A DNA stretch of 64,000 nt from Marinomonas spartinae. Lineage in GTDB: Bacteria > Pseudomonadota > Gammaproteobacteria > Pseudomonadales > Marinomonadaceae. Below are positions 17,111 to 26,677 of this stretch, one piece after another. A program made the translations under genes and the position numbers. The notes under the pieces were generated by a model that was not told where the DNA came from, made no database searches, and saw only the letters and a list, made by a program, of their open reading frames with translations. How positions within the stretch are numbered: the first letter of the stretch is position 1; every line of letters begins with the position of its first letter. Location: NCBI RefSeq assembly GCF_016461715.1, contig NZ_JAEMUI010000008.1, forward strand, positions 1 to 64,000. Direction: 5' to 3'.

Positions 17111-17393
17111 GCTTGGATTCGTAACCTTATATTGAAAAATACATCTAATGGATCCTAGTCTCTCTAGTGTACGTTACTCTGGCTAGTGGGGGCGAGAGAG
17201 AATTTTATTGGTAAAGCGTTATAAAAAGGTTGCTGATTAGTCAATTGATCCCTAAAATACGCAGCTCTTGGAACCACTGTACAATGTCTGTACAACGAAT
17301 CGTGCGGTGCTTGGCTAGGCGAAAGCCCATTTGTAGGCGGCGAAAGCTAATTATTAGACTAAGTGGCGGCACACCAAACTTGAGGTAAACGCA

Positions 17394-17609
17394 ATGAAAA
17401 AAGATATCCACCCAAATTATGCAACCATTACTGCAACTTGTACTTGTGGTAACACATTGACTCTTAATTCGACTGCTGGCAAAGACATGCACATCGACGT
17501 ATGTAGCCAATGCCACCCTTTCTACACTGGCCAACAGAAAATGTTGGACACTGGTGGTCGTGTTGATCGCTTTAAGAAGCGTTTCGGAGCGCGTCGTTCA
17601 ACTAAGTAA
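17394..17609 (+). CDS. rpmE: Ribosomal protein bL31, zinc-binding form
   Basis: The 71-residue large-subunit protein has the zinc cysteines C16, C18, C37 and C40 of the C-plus type, in the pattern CTC and CSQC. The [10 protein letters not shown] and [10 protein letters not shown] stretches are diagnostic. A GAGGT ribosome site precedes the ATG. A strong terminator hairpin at 17636-17667 follows the stop codon but lies inside the next reading frame. The presence of the zinc form suggests that a zinc-independent paralog could exist elsewhere under Zur control. Confidence 0.96.
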   Translation: MKKDIHPNYATITATCTCGNTLTLNSTAGKDMHIDVCSQCHPFYTGQQKMLDTGGRVDRFKKRFGARRSTK

Positions 17610-17623
17610 TTGGTCGAATAAAC

Positions 17624-18412
17624 GTGTTTTTCCAGAAAAAGCGTCAAGTTATCTTGGCGCTTTTTTTGTTTGTATTTTGCACTACTGGGTTTGCCAAAAC
17701 ACTCGCAGATAATGCCTTATGTCACGCTAAAGGCCCGCTTGAGCGCGCCAAAGTGAAACGCATAGTCGATGGAGATACCCTGTATCTGAGCGATGGTAGA
17801 CGAGTGCGTTTTATTGGAATTAATACCCCAGAGTTAGACCATAAAAAAGGCCACCATGAGCCCTATGCCGTGGCGGCGACCCAGACATTACGCGCTTTGG
17901 TGGGCAATTATGTCTACTTGCAGGCAGGGAAAGACCCCCGTGATCATTACGGACGATATCTTTTCTACGTTTTCGATAAAGATCGTATTTCATTATCAAG
18001 TCAGTTACTATCGAAAGGGCTTGGATATCGTATTGCGATACCACCTAATGTGGCTTATCAATCTTGTTTTATTCAAGCAGAGCAAACCGCTCGAAAGGCG
18101 GGGCTCGGTGTTTGGACGCAATCACTGGCGTGGCGACCGCATAGCGGTTTTGTTGTATCACAGGTAGTGATCTCGTCCATCACAAAGAACCGAGGTGGCT
18201 GGTGGTTGGCGACAGATCATGATCTGGTTATTCATTTACCCCTCAGTTCTGAGGACTATTGGCCTGCTCAGAAAGTCTACTTTTTAAAAGGGCATAACGT
18301 CGAAGTCCGTGGTTGGCAACATCATAGAAAAAGTCGCTCATCACGCTATAAATCTTGGGTTTTGTCGGTCAAATACCCAAATGATTTACAGGATTTGGGT
18401 ATGCCTGAATGA
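17624..18412 (+). CDS. Exported thermonuclease-like nuclease (SNase domain)
   Basis: The protein of 262 aa has a signal peptide (basic MFFQKKR, then a hydrophobic ILALFLFVFCTTGFA core, cleavage near residue 24). An SNase domain at about 45-160 starts VKRIVDGDTLYL and contains RVRFIGINTPE. Catalytic-type residues R, E and R are visible in that motif, in HHEPYA and in DHYGRYLFYVF. A further 90 C-terminal residues resemble no domain I know. It probably cuts nucleic acids in the periplasm or medium. The start is GTG at 17624 with no good ribosome site and no downstream ATG before the domain. The signal-peptide codons overlap the rpmE terminator. Confidence 0.85.
   Translation: MFFQKKRQVILALFLFVFCTTGFAKTLADNALCHAKGPLERAKVKRIVDGDTLYLSDGRRVRFIGINTPELDHKKGHHEPYAVAATQTLRALVGNYVYLQAGKDPRDHYGRYLFYVFDKDRISLSSQLLSKGLGYRIAIPPNVAYQSCFIQAEQTARKAGLGVWTQSLAWRPHSGFVVSQVVISSITKNRGGWWLATDHDLVIHLPLSSEDYWPAQKVYFLKGHNVEVRGWQHHRKSRSSRYKSWVLSVKYPNDLQDLGMPE
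17636..17667 (+). terminator. Intrinsic terminator of rpmE, inside the nuclease signal-peptide codons
   Basis: AAAAAGCG-TCAAG, loop TTAT, CTTGG-CGC and TTTTTTT make a strong stem with a T run. It starts 27 bases after the rpmE stop. The same bases encode Lys-Lys-Arg-Gln-Val-Ile-Leu-Ala-Leu-Phe of the following signal peptide. Confidence 0.8.
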
Positions 18413-18536
18413 GAGATGTGATAGGCTGTTCTGTGATTATAATAATAAGGTGTCACCTTTTGACGTGTCGTCGTCAAAATTAAGGCCCAATTTGTATTCT
18501 TTAATAAAACACCAAATAATAGACGGAAACATCAAA

Positions 18537-19805
18537 ATGGCAGAAGATCTAAAAAAAGCTGCGCTGGAGTACCATGAACATCCAGTACCTGGAAAGCTAA
18601 GCGTCACTATTACCAAACCCACTGCAACCGCTCGCGATTTATCCTTGGCTTACAGCCCAGGTGTGGCTGAGCCGTGTCGTGAAATCGCCAAAGATCCAGA
18701 AGCCGCGTATCGCTATACAGGTAAGGGCAATCTTGTGGCTGTCATTTCGGATGGCACGGCGGTTCTTGGCCTTGGCAATATCGGTCCATTAGCAAGTAAA
18801 CCTGTTATGGAAGGTAAGGGCGTTTTATTCAAGCGCTTTGCTGGCGTAAACTCTGTTGATGTGGAAGTTGAATCAGAAAGTCCACAAGCCTTCATCGACA
18901 CGGTAGCGCGTATTGCGAATACCTACGGTGGTATCAATTTAGAAGATATCAAAGCCCCTGAGTGCTTCGAAATCGAACGTCAGTTGATTGAGCGTTGTTC
19001 TATTCCCGTTTTTCACGATGACCAACATGGTACGGCAATTGTTACCGCCGCTGGTTTATTGAATGCCCTTGAGCTGCAAGGCAAAGACATCGAAACGGCA
19101 AAAATTGTCTGTCTTGGTGCTGGTGCGGCTGCCACGGCTTGTATGAAGCTGATCATTGCGTGTGGCGCGCAAATTGAGAACATCTTTGTGCTTGATCGTA
19201 AGGGTGTGATCCATTCTGGTCGCGATGACTTGAACCAGTTTAAAGCGATGTTTGCTAATGAGACAGACAAGCGTACATTGGACGATGCAATCGATGGCGC
19301 CGATGTGTTCATTGGTGTCTCGGGGCCAGACCTTTTAACTGGCGAGCAATTGGCTAAGATGGCACCAAATCCAATTGTCTTTGCTTGTTCTAACCCTGAT
19401 CCTGAAATTAATCCAGACCTTGCCCGTGCGACTCGTGATGACTTGATCATGGCGACGGGTCGTTCTGATTACCCAAATCAGGTAAACAATGTATTGGGCT
19501 TCCCCTTTATCTTCCGTGGTGCGTTAGATGTTCGTGCTACCAAGATTAATGAAGAGATGAAAATCGCCGCCGTTCACGCACTTAAAAATCTGGCCAAAGA
19601 AGAAGCGCCAGCGGATGTTGTGGCCGCTTATGGTGGTGCGGCATTGAGTTTTGGTAAAGAATATATTTTGCCAAAACCAATGGATACACGTTTGCTAACG
19701 GTTGTGTCTGATGCGGTTGCGAAAGCGGCAATTGAATCGGGAGTGGCTACTTTACCTTACCCTGATTTTTACCCGCTGCAGAATCTAGACCAGTTTGGCG
19801 TGTAA
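18537..19805 (+). CDS. maeB: NAD(P)-dependent malic enzyme, short form
   Basis: The enzyme decarboxylates malate to pyruvate. The start at 18537 ([13 protein letters not shown]) is used because family similarity begins there; the open frame extends upstream over the end of the nuclease gene without similarity. At 422 aa it has the malic N-terminal domain ([31 protein letters not shown]) and the NAD-binding domain ([14 protein letters not shown]). It lacks the phosphotransacetylase-like C-terminal domain of the long MaeB of E. coli (about 760 aa). The cofactor is not decidable from sequence alone. A possible -10 box TATAAT is at 18438-18443. Confidence 0.9.
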   Translation: MAEDLKKAALEYHEHPVPGKLSVTITKPTATARDLSLAYSPGVAEPCREIAKDPEAAYRYTGKGNLVAVISDGTAVLGLGNIGPLASKPVMEGKGVLFKRFAGVNSVDVEVESESPQAFIDTVARIANTYGGINLEDIKAPECFEIERQLIERCSIPVFHDDQHGTAIVTAAGLLNALELQGKDIETAKIVCLGAGAAATACMKLIIACGAQIENIFVLDRKGVIHSGRDDLNQFKAMFANETDKRTLDDAIDGADVFIGVSGPDLLTGEQLAKMAPNPIVFACSNPDPEINPDLARATRDDLIMATGRSDYPNQVNNVLGFPFIFRGALDVRATKINEEMKIAAVHALKNLAKEEAPADVVAAYGGAALSFGKEYILPKPMDTRLLTVVSDAVAKAAIESGVATLPYPDFYPLQNLDQFGV

Positions 19806-19852
19806 ACTGAATGGGTCGTCTTGTGTGTCATAACAAGGCGATTGACACAATA

Positions 19853-19884
19853 AAAAGGCGATGTTGATAAGCATCGTCTTTTTT
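19853..19884 (+). terminator. Intrinsic terminator of maeB
   Basis: AAAAGGCGATG and CATCGTCTTTTTT form a stem with one G-T pair around TTGATAAG, ending in a T run. Confidence 0.85.
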
Positions 19885-19950
19885 GTTTCTGATACTTAGG
19901 AACATAATAAAAAAGATACTCAATAGAACATCAACAGAATGAGGATGGAT

Positions 19951-20511
19951 ATGAAAGTTGCGATTTATTGTGGTTCTGCGAAAGGAAACAATCCTAATTT
20001 CGTTGCAGGTGTGAAGGCACTGGCCACCTATTTTGCTGAGAAAGACATTGAAGTGGTGTACGGTGGCGGAAAAGTTGGATTAATGGGTGAGATGGCTGAT
20101 GCAATGATCGCCGCAGGCGGTAACGTCATTGGTGTGATTACTAAACATCTTGAAGACAAAGAGATTGCTCACCCCAATTTGACCGATTTATACGTGGTTG
20201 AAGACATGCATGAGCGTAAGGCCAAAATGGCGGAATTGGCCGATGCCTTTGTGGCGTTACCGGGTGGCATTGGTACCTTAGAAGAGATTTTTGAAGTCTG
20301 GACCTGGGCGCAGATTGGTCTTCATGAAAAGCCTTGTGCCTTTTACAATATTGAAGGCTTTTATGATCCCTTATTTACGATGGTTGATCGTATGTTTGAA
20401 GCCGGTTTTGTCAAAGCCCCTTATGTAGACATGCTAATACGCGCCCAAACCCCCGAAGATTTATTAGCGGCGTTTGAAACATACCAAGCCCCCGCGCAAA
20501 AGTGGGCTTGA
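19951..20511 (+). CDS. LOG-family protein (cytokinin riboside 5'-monophosphate phosphoribohydrolase-like)
   Basis: This is a Rossmann-fold protein of 186 aa with the diagnostic LOG motifs GGGKVGLMG at 38-46 and PGGIGTLEE at 104-112. The family hydrolyses nucleoside monophosphates at the N-glycosidic bond. The physiological substrate in bacteria of this type is not established. The start at 19951 is chosen because GAGGA lies five bases upstream; ATGs at 19939 and 19945 would add only a few residues. It converges with mrcA. Confidence 0.9.
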   Translation: MKVAIYCGSAKGNNPNFVAGVKALATYFAEKDIEVVYGGGKVGLMGEMADAMIAAGGNVIGVITKHLEDKEIAHPNLTDLYVVEDMHERKAKMAELADAFVALPGGIGTLEEIFEVWTWAQIGLHEKPCAFYNIEGFYDPLFTMVDRMFEAGFVKAPYVDMLIRAQTPEDLLAAFETYQAPAQKWA

Positions 20512-20563
20512 GTCTGTCTAGGCTCAGTGTGCTTAAGCACCACGTATCACCAACACTACAGAC

Positions 20564-20595
20564 AAAAAAACCAAGCCATGAGCTTGGTTTTTTCT
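20564..20595. terminator. Bidirectional terminator between the LOG gene and mrcA
   Basis: AAAAAAACCAAGC-CATGA-GCTTGGTTTTTTC is a perfect stem with A and T runs on each side, between converging genes. Confidence 0.88.
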
Positions 20596-20635
20596 GTAGA
20601 ACAGATGTCTTAACCCCAGCCTAATAACAGGTTGC

Positions 20636-23095
20636 CTAGAAGAGATTTTCCAGTGCGTTATCGGTTTGTTTTTCTTGCTGGGCATCATTATCTTGGCCGT
20701 TGTCCGACCCCAAACTGCTTTGAGTGCGTCGCGGCGGCACGTGATCTTTACGGAAGATCTCGAAGATGGCATTTTTCTGGCCTGGTAAGGCCCGTTGTCC
20801 GGTTTTTGGATCAATTCGAACGGTAACCAATGAGGAAGGCTTATAGATATAAGCAGGTGGAGTGCCTTCCAAGGCGGGACGCATATAATCGATCCAAGTC
20901 GGTAAGGAAACCGATCCCCCCCATTCTTGATAGCCATTGGTGTCTGTCCCCAAACTGGTTGAGTTATCAAAGCCACTCCAGACTGTTGCAACGATTTTGC
21001 CATTAAAGCCGGAGAACCAAGCATCTTTACCATCGTTGGTGGTACCGGTTTTACCTGCAAGATCGGGGCGATCCAATACACGAGCACGACGTCCCGTACC
21101 GAGTTTAATAACGTCTCGCATAATGCTATACATGATGTAATCGACACTTGGGTCCAGAACCTGTGGCGCGACAGGAAGACTGCGAACGCCTTCTGGTGTG
21201 TTAAATAAGCCCATTTGTTGATCGCCATCGGAGGACTTGTCTAGCAGCGTACAGCTATCGCATACGGTGACAGGGTTGGCTTGAAAAATGACTTTGTTGT
21301 TACGATCAGTGATGTGGTCAATCAAATAAGGTTTGACCTGATAGCCACCATTAGAGAATACGGCATACCCCGTCGCAATTTGCAATGGCGATAGGTTAGC
21401 GGTCCCCAGTGCTAGCGAAAGGTTGTGGGGTAACTCGTCTGGATTGAACCCAAAACGGCGTAAAAATTTCAATGTGGGTGGAATACCTAGATCATCCAAT
21501 AGACGCACCGATACGATGTTCTGGGAACGATATAAGGCGGGTCTTAGACGTGTTGGACCATAGAACTTACCGCCGTCATTGGTTGGCCGCCAGGCTTTGG
21601 CTAGCCCTGTATCACTAAATACCACAGGGGCATCGTTGATCGTCGTCGCGGCGGTATAACCGTGGCTCAGGGCGCTGGAGTAGATGAAAGGCTTGAAGTT
21701 AGAACCTGGTTGACGCTTGGATTGCGTGACACGGTTATATTTACTTTCGTAGTAGTTAAACCCGCCAACCAAGGCTTGTATTGCGCCATCTTTGCTGCGT
21801 AAAGAGACTAGGGCACTTTGTAGTTTGGGGATTTGCGCTAACAGCCAGCCTTGGTTTTGGTCGGGTCTGACGCGGATAATATCACCCGCTTGCATAATAT
21901 CCGTCGTTTTAGTGGGGGCTGGACCTTGCGAGTTTTCGTCAATATAAGGTTTTGCCCAGCTCATGCCATCCCATGGTAGGGTGTAGGTGGTGCCATCAGA
22001 CAATAACAGGTTGGCTGTTTGATCCGTTGTGGAAAGCACCAGAGCAGTTCGCCATTTCTGTAAGCCAGAATAGCTGTTAAGCGCTTTTATCTGCTCGGCT
22101 TGAGTATCTTGCAATAAGTCCGGCTTTTTATCGAGTACTCCGCGATAGCCATGGCGAGTATCGTAGGCCAGAACACCGTCGTAGACCGCTTCATTTGCAT
22201 CCTTCTGTTTTTTGGAATCAATGGTGGTGTAGACAGTGAGGCCTGCCGTATAGAGGTCGTCTTTATAGGTATCGTGCAGTTCTGAGCGTACCATTTCAGC
22301 CACATAGCCTGCATCCACTTGCGGTGTGATGCCGTGGTCTTTCGCGGTAATCGGTGCTTCTACCGCCGTTTGATACTGATCTTTGGTGATGTATCCCAAA
22401 GACAACATGCGCTGCAAAATCCAGTTGCGACGAATAAGGGCACGAGAAGGGTTCGCTACCGGGTTAAAACTGGATGGTGCCTTGGGTAGCCCCGCCAACA
22501 TGGCATATTGGGCAATGTCTAAGTCTTTTAAGGGTTTGTTGTAGTAAACCTGAGAGGCGGCTTGGAAGCCATATGCGCGATTACCCAGATAAATTTTATT
22601 GACGTAAAGGGTCAGGATATCGTGCTTGGTCAGCTCGCGCTCCATTTTTAAGGAAATAAAGATTTCGGTAAATTTGCGCGTAAAAGTTTGTTTGAAAGAT
22701 AAGAAATAGTTACGGGCGACCTGCATGGTGATGGTACTGCCACCACCTTGAATTTGTCCTGTGGTAATCAACTGCATAGCGGCGCGTCCCAAGCCCATGA
22801 TGTCTACCCCAGGGTGATGATAGAAATTACTGTCTTCCGCCGACAAAATGGCGTGCTCTAATCCTGGCGGTAGCTGTGCATAGGTGATGGGGGTTCGACG
22901 TTGTTCGCCAAACTCGCCAATTAATTTGTGATCCGCCGTGTAGATCCTTAATGGGATTTGTAATTGAATGTCTTTGAGTTCTGCCACAGTGGGGATGCGA
23001 TCTTTGACATGTTCATAGACTATAAAGGTTGCAATGGCGCCACTGACGATGCCAAAGATCGTTAAATATAGGAAGATTTTGAGTGCTTTCAACAT
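20636..23095 (-). CDS. mrcA: Penicillin-binding protein 1A (bifunctional peptidoglycan synthase)
   Basis: This class A PBP of 819 aa polymerises glycan strands and cross-links them in the periplasm. An N-terminal membrane anchor spans about residues 7-27. The transglycosylase domain carries the catalytic glutamate E87 in EDSNFYHHPGVD. An OB-like insert (about 320-425) precedes the transpeptidase domain. That domain has the nucleophile S465 in SNFK, SQN at 524-526 and KTGT at 682-685. The C-terminal tail is polar and Gln/Asp-rich. The gene is divergent from the pilus operon, as in E. coli (mrcA // hofMNOPQ). Confidence 0.95.
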   Translation of the reverse strand: MLKALKIFLYLTIFGIVSGAIATFIVYEHVKDRIPTVAELKDIQLQIPLRIYTADHKLIGEFGEQRRTPITYAQLPPGLEHAILSAEDSNFYHHPGVDIMGLGRAAMQLITTGQIQGGGSTITMQVARNYFLSFKQTFTRKFTEIFISLKMERELTKHDILTLYVNKIYLGNRAYGFQAASQVYYNKPLKDLDIAQYAMLAGLPKAPSSFNPVANPSRALIRRNWILQRMLSLGYITKDQYQTAVEAPITAKDHGITPQVDAGYVAEMVRSELHDTYKDDLYTAGLTVYTTIDSKKQKDANEAVYDGVLAYDTRHGYRGVLDKKPDLLQDTQAEQIKALNSYSGLQKWRTALVLSTTDQTANLLLSDGTTYTLPWDGMSWAKPYIDENSQGPAPTKTTDIMQAGDIIRVRPDQNQGWLLAQIPKLQSALVSLRSKDGAIQALVGGFNYYESKYNRVTQSKRQPGSNFKPFIYSSALSHGYTAATTINDAPVVFSDTGLAKAWRPTNDGGKFYGPTRLRPALYRSQNIVSVRLLDDLGIPPTLKFLRRFGFNPDELPHNLSLALGTANLSPLQIATGYAVFSNGGYQVKPYLIDHITDRNNKVIFQANPVTVCDSCTLLDKSSDGDQQMGLFNTPEGVRSLPVAPQVLDPSVDYIMYSIMRDVIKLGTGRRARVLDRPDLAGKTGTTNDGKDAWFSGFNGKIVATVWSGFDNSTSLGTDTNGYQEWGGSVSLPTWIDYMRPALEGTPPAYIYKPSSLVTVRIDPKTGQRALPGQKNAIFEIFRKDHVPPRRTQSSLGSDNGQDNDAQQEKQTDNALENLF

Positions 23096-23244
23096 ACAGA
23101 TCCGATACAGATGGATTAAAAAAGCGCCATTATAGCGAACTTCATCACAATGTAGGTGCTTAACTTTGCAGCAAATCGTGTTATCTTGCTAGTATTTGGT
23201 AGGATACCTAGTAAATAACGAGCTGCATACGTCAAGGATGAATA

Positions 23245-24219
23245 ATGAAGCCGATTAGCCCCGATTGTGTGGTTTTTTATAGCGCCACATCATGTCGTTT
23301 TTATGATATTGAGCATATTCCTGTTCATGATTTTTCTCAATTAGACTTCTCTGGTCCTCTACCAAGAGAGAGCAACCTGGCCGAACTGCAAGCGCAGGTT
23401 GACCCGGAGAGCTACAAAAACAAAGCATTTAGCTTTATTGTCTTGCCTGATGAATGGTTGTCGAGAACAGAGCAGGACATAGAGTATAAAGTGCCAAGGG
23501 AGTTGGCTTCGTTGGCGGCACTGGCTTGCGCGGCAGAACAACATTTCACACCACCCGAAACACTGTGGTTTCATTATCAGGTCTCCCGTCGCCGACGGGG
23601 CTCTCACCTCGCTGTACTATCTTGCCACCAAAATTTAGTAGAGCAAGTATGTCGCCCGTTTAAAGCAGTTGGTATTCGCTGTTGTGTGGTGCCTTTATCC
23701 CATTGGAATGCTTATCAGTCGTTGCCATTTGGCCGGTTTCGTTTACAACAACAGGCGTTATTGCCGTTTGAGCCGGACCGAGATATTGGTCATCGACATC
23801 GAACCGTATGGTTGGCGTTTTTTGTGGTTTGTGTGATCTTAAACGTGGGATTACTGCTGTATGATTATTATTTAAATAAGGAATTTGAGCATTTTGCGGG
23901 CGAGCATCACCAAGTGATTCATGACATCTCGCTGTATGATTCTCCCTCGCCTTTGCTGACGAAAGTATTAGCAGCGGTTCGTGCTTTACCTGAGCAGGTG
24001 CGTTTATCCGCGCTGAAGAGTTACGACAATAAAGCCTTTATCGCATTGAGTCTATCTATGGAAGAGATGACATCATTATTGGCGCGTTGGCAAACGGAGT
24101 TTCCTGATTGGCAGTTCAATGTACAAGAGGAAGGGCACTCTTTGGTCGAAGTCAGAGGTATGAGTAAAAGAGGTAACAAGGAGGTTATCAATGTGGGTAT
24201 CTCGATTTCATCGGGCTAA
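23245..24219 (+). CDS. PilM/PilN-like fusion, pilus or competence assembly protein
   Basis: I do not recognise a named gene. The position, divergent from mrcA and upstream of a secretin, aroK and aroB, is that of pilM/hofM. The 324 aa split into a soluble N-terminal part (1-170) that may be a shortened PilM-like domain without the usual actin-like phosphate motifs. ALLPFEPDRD at 171-180 follows, resembling the (N)LLPxR start of PilN. A membrane helix spans 187-209, followed by a periplasmic part of about 115 residues. This layout also recalls GspL of type II secretion. The two-domain reading is inference. The next gene overlaps by 29 bases. Confidence 0.6.
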   Translation: MKPISPDCVVFYSATSCRFYDIEHIPVHDFSQLDFSGPLPRESNLAELQAQVDPESYKNKAFSFIVLPDEWLSRTEQDIEYKVPRELASLAALACAAEQHFTPPETLWFHYQVSRRRRGSHLAVLSCHQNLVEQVCRPFKAVGIRCCVVPLSHWNAYQSLPFGRFRLQQQALLPFEPDRDIGHRHRTVWLAFFVVCVILNVGLLLYDYYLNKEFEHFAGEHHQVIHDISLYDSPSPLLTKVLAAVRALPEQVRLSALKSYDNKAFIALSLSMEEMTSLLARWQTEFPDWQFNVQEEGHSLVEVRGMSKRGNKEVINVGISISSG

Positions 24220-24904
24220 CACTCTGTCCTTACCTACCCCCAGTTGGCCACTATTGAGCCTTCTGGTGTTATTACAATTTGCCGTATGGTATTCACCGAT
24301 TAAATCAAGGCTTGATCAGGTGAATCGCGCAGAACAGCGGGTTCTCCAAGATGCCTATGCTAAAAAACAATGGCAGCGGCAGATTCAACAATTACGTCAT
24401 CATGCATGGATTAATAAGACCCTTTTTCAGACTCGCTTGCAGGTTATGCTGGCAACTCATCAGGCTCATTGGCAATTAACCGGAACAGCATCCTTGGTGG
24501 ATTGGCAGACGTTGCAAGAAACGGCGCAGAAACAGGTATCCCTACGTCTGCAGTCGGTTCGTTGGTGGTTGCAAAATGATGGACGATGGAAAGGCCGCCT
24601 ACAATTTGACGTTGTCCCTGCACGAGCTAATGCCACCTACCAAAATTGGCTGCCAGTGCGTGTCGGGGAGCGTCCAGTCAAGACAACGAATTGGCAGTTG
24701 GTATCCATTATGCGGCAACAGGGTAAGGCCTCGGCGCTGCTGAAAGACGCTTACCATCATACTCTTTGGGTGACGGAAGGCAGCTGGTTACCCGAGTTAG
24801 GCGCTTCTGTGGCGTCTATCTCGTCAAAGCAAGTGCGTCTTATATCGCGAGCAGGGACTGTGGCAGCTTTACGTCTTTATCCAAAAGGAGGCGCTCATGA
24901 ATAA
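24191..24904 (+). CDS. PilO/PilP-like fusion, pilus or competence assembly protein
   Basis: The protein of 237 aa has one membrane helix at about 18-35 (WPLLSLLVLLQFAVWY), then a predicted coiled coil (about 38-72) and an alpha/beta periplasmic region to about 165, as in PilO or GspM. The last 70 or so residues (from TNWQLVSIMRQQGKASALLK) resemble a small PilP/GspC-type beta domain. A strong AAGGAGG ribosome site at 24178-24184 supports the start despite the 29-base overlap with the previous gene. It overlaps the next gene by 8 bases, so the three genes are translationally coupled. Function is inferred from layout only. Confidence 0.6.
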   Translation: MWVSRFHRANTLSLPTPSWPLLSLLVLLQFAVWYSPIKSRLDQVNRAEQRVLQDAYAKKQWQRQIQQLRHHAWINKTLFQTRLQVMLATHQAHWQLTGTASLVDWQTLQETAQKQVSLRLQSVRWWLQNDGRWKGRLQFDVVPARANATYQNWLPVRVGERPVKTTNWQLVSIMRQQGKASALLKDAYHHTLWVTEGSWLPELGASVASISSKQVRLISRAGTVAALRLYPKGGAHE

Positions 24905-26066
24905 GTGTGTCTTCCTATTGTTGATGGGGATGTATTGTTTTTCGCCTTTGCAGGCGATGGATGTGTTTTTTGAGTCGCGTCCTATTCAGGAAGTATTGCC
25001 TTGGCTGGCGGCTAAAATGAATAAAAGTTTGGTGATCAGCCCCAAGATTGATGATGTACTCACCCTCTCAATCAAAAATGCCACGTGGAAAGACGTGATT
25101 AATGCCGTGTCTAAAGAACCTGATATCTCGCTACAATGGCAAAATGGCGTGGCGGTACTGATGCCTGCCGCAACGTCCCAAGCGACCACAGCAAGTACTC
25201 ATTCTTGTCAGCGATCTTTCTGGATGTTGCGCAATGCTAAAGCCAAAGAAGTGGGTAAGCAGCTTAAAACCCTGTACCCCAAAATGTCTATTGTGGTGGA
25301 TGACAGAACTAACTCTATCATTACTTATTCGTGTAACGAGGTGAGCGGGCTGACGAAAACACTTGCTTGGCTGGATGTGCCGCTAAGACAAATCGAGATC
25401 AGTGCTCGCATTGCACAAGTGAGTACCTCGGCTCAATCGCAGTTTGGGGTGAATTGGCAGGCGAACCTAGCTGATAGCGTACGGACTTCTGCGGGCGGAG
25501 CGGTGGATTTAGGGGCCTTGGCTCCGACAAGTCAGTTGTCTTTTGCCAATCACAATGGGCTGGGATTATTGTCTTTTACGTTGGACATGTTAGAGAGTGA
25601 AGGGCTGGCAAAAGTATTGTCTAAGCCTAAAGTGGTGGCGTCGGAGGGGGAAAAGGCGCGTATTGAATCAGGCACCGAAGTGCCTTATCAGACGGTAGAT
25701 GACGATAACGTGAAGGTTGAATTTCGTCAGGCGGCGTTGGTGTTAGAGGTGACGCCTTATGTGAAAGAAAAAAATCGTATCTCTTTGCAGCTCACCATCC
25801 ATCAAGATTCTGTCGGAGATCTGGTGAATGGCGTACCGAGTATCAAAACCAATATTGTAAAAACACAAGTGGTTGTGAAAGATCAGGAAACCTTGGTTTT
25901 AGGCGGGATTTTCCGTAAAGAAAAGTTCACAACCAACAGTCAAGTTCCTTTGCTAGGAGACATTCCTTATCTGGGAGCGCTTTTTAAAAAACACTCAGAA
26001 CAAGAAGAAAAGGTTGAATTGCTTGTATTTATTACACCAAAGCTGCTACAAATGTCAGTTAACTAG
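24897..26066 (+). CDS. hofQ: Short outer-membrane secretin, HofQ/PilQ family
   Basis: The secretin would form the outer-membrane gate for a type IV pilus or DNA-uptake machine. A signal peptide covers about 1-20 (FLLLMGMYCFSPLQA). An STN/N0-like domain (residues 20-85) and a secretin N1 domain (about 105-165, starting FWMLRNAKAKEVGK) follow. The secretin core runs from about 170 to the end, with the motifs ARIESGTEVPYQ and VPLLGDIPYLGALFKK. At 389 aa it lacks the AMIN repeats of PilQ (usually over 600 aa) and matches HofQ or Haemophilus ComE in size. AAAGGAGG lies just upstream. It is followed by aroK, as in E. coli. Confidence 0.85.
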   Translation: MNKCVFLLLMGMYCFSPLQAMDVFFESRPIQEVLPWLAAKMNKSLVISPKIDDVLTLSIKNATWKDVINAVSKEPDISLQWQNGVAVLMPAATSQATTASTHSCQRSFWMLRNAKAKEVGKQLKTLYPKMSIVVDDRTNSIITYSCNEVSGLTKTLAWLDVPLRQIEISARIAQVSTSAQSQFGVNWQANLADSVRTSAGGAVDLGALAPTSQLSFANHNGLGLLSFTLDMLESEGLAKVLSKPKVVASEGEKARIESGTEVPYQTVDDDNVKVEFRQAALVLEVTPYVKEKNRISLQLTIHQDSVGDLVNGVPSIKTNIVKTQVVVKDQETLVLGGIFRKEKFTTNSQVPLLGDIPYLGALFKKHSEQEEKVELLVFITPKLLQMSVN

Positions 26067-26107
26067 GCGATAGCCTGAATCAGCTAATTCCGATGTAATT
26101 GAATACA

Positions 26108-26677
26108 ATGATAAACGTCCCCAATATTATTTTAGTCGGCCCAATGGGTGCCGGAAAAACGACTATAGGTCGTTTGCTTTCCCAGTCCCTGGCCAGAGAG
26201 TTCTATGACTCTGATAAAGTCATAGAAGAAAATGCTGGGGCTGACATCCCATGGATTTTCGATAAAGAAGGTGAAGAGGGGTTTCGTAAGCGTGAAACCT
26301 GCACACTGGCTCATATGCTCAACCATCAAGATGAGCGTATCGTGCTCGCGACGGGTGGGGGCATTGTCATGCGAGATGAAAATCGTAAGCTTCTGCGTGA
26401 CAGTAATGCGCTGGTGGTTTATCTCTATGCTTCTGTCGCCCAACAATTATATCGTACTTCCAAAAGTAATCATCGACCGCTTTTACAAAATGGTGATCCG
26501 AAAGCCACACTGAAAAAACTGTTTCAAGTACGAGACCCTTTGTATCGCGAGGTGGCGAATGTGATTGTAGAAACTGACTCTCGTCATCCAAAATCAGTCG
26601 CTAATAAAGCGTTAGATGCTATTAAACGTCATTTAAAAACGGAGAAGACATTTTTCAATGCAAACGTTAACCGTTGA
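26108..26677 (+). CDS. aroK: Shikimate kinase
   Basis: AroK phosphorylates shikimate in the aromatic amino acid pathway. The 189 aa contain the P-loop GPMGAGKT at 11-18, the shikimate motif around [18 protein letters not shown] and ATGGGIVMR. The ATG at 26108 is taken as start; a TTG at 26099 would add three residues, and neither has a clear ribosome site. aroB overlaps its end by 20 bases. Confidence 0.94.
   Translation: MINVPNIILVGPMGAGKTTIGRLLSQSLAREFYDSDKVIEENAGADIPWIFDKEGEEGFRKRETCTLAHMLNHQDERIVLATGGGIVMRDENRKLLRDSNALVVYLYASVAQQLYRTSKSNHRPLLQNGDPKATLKKLFQVRDPLYREVANVIVETDSRHPKSVANKALDAIKRHLKTEKTFFNANVNR

Noticed and set aside
18309..18536. Long upstream extension of the malic enzyme frame
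   Set aside because: It overlaps the nuclease gene and lacks family similarity. The MAEDLKKA start is conserved in position.
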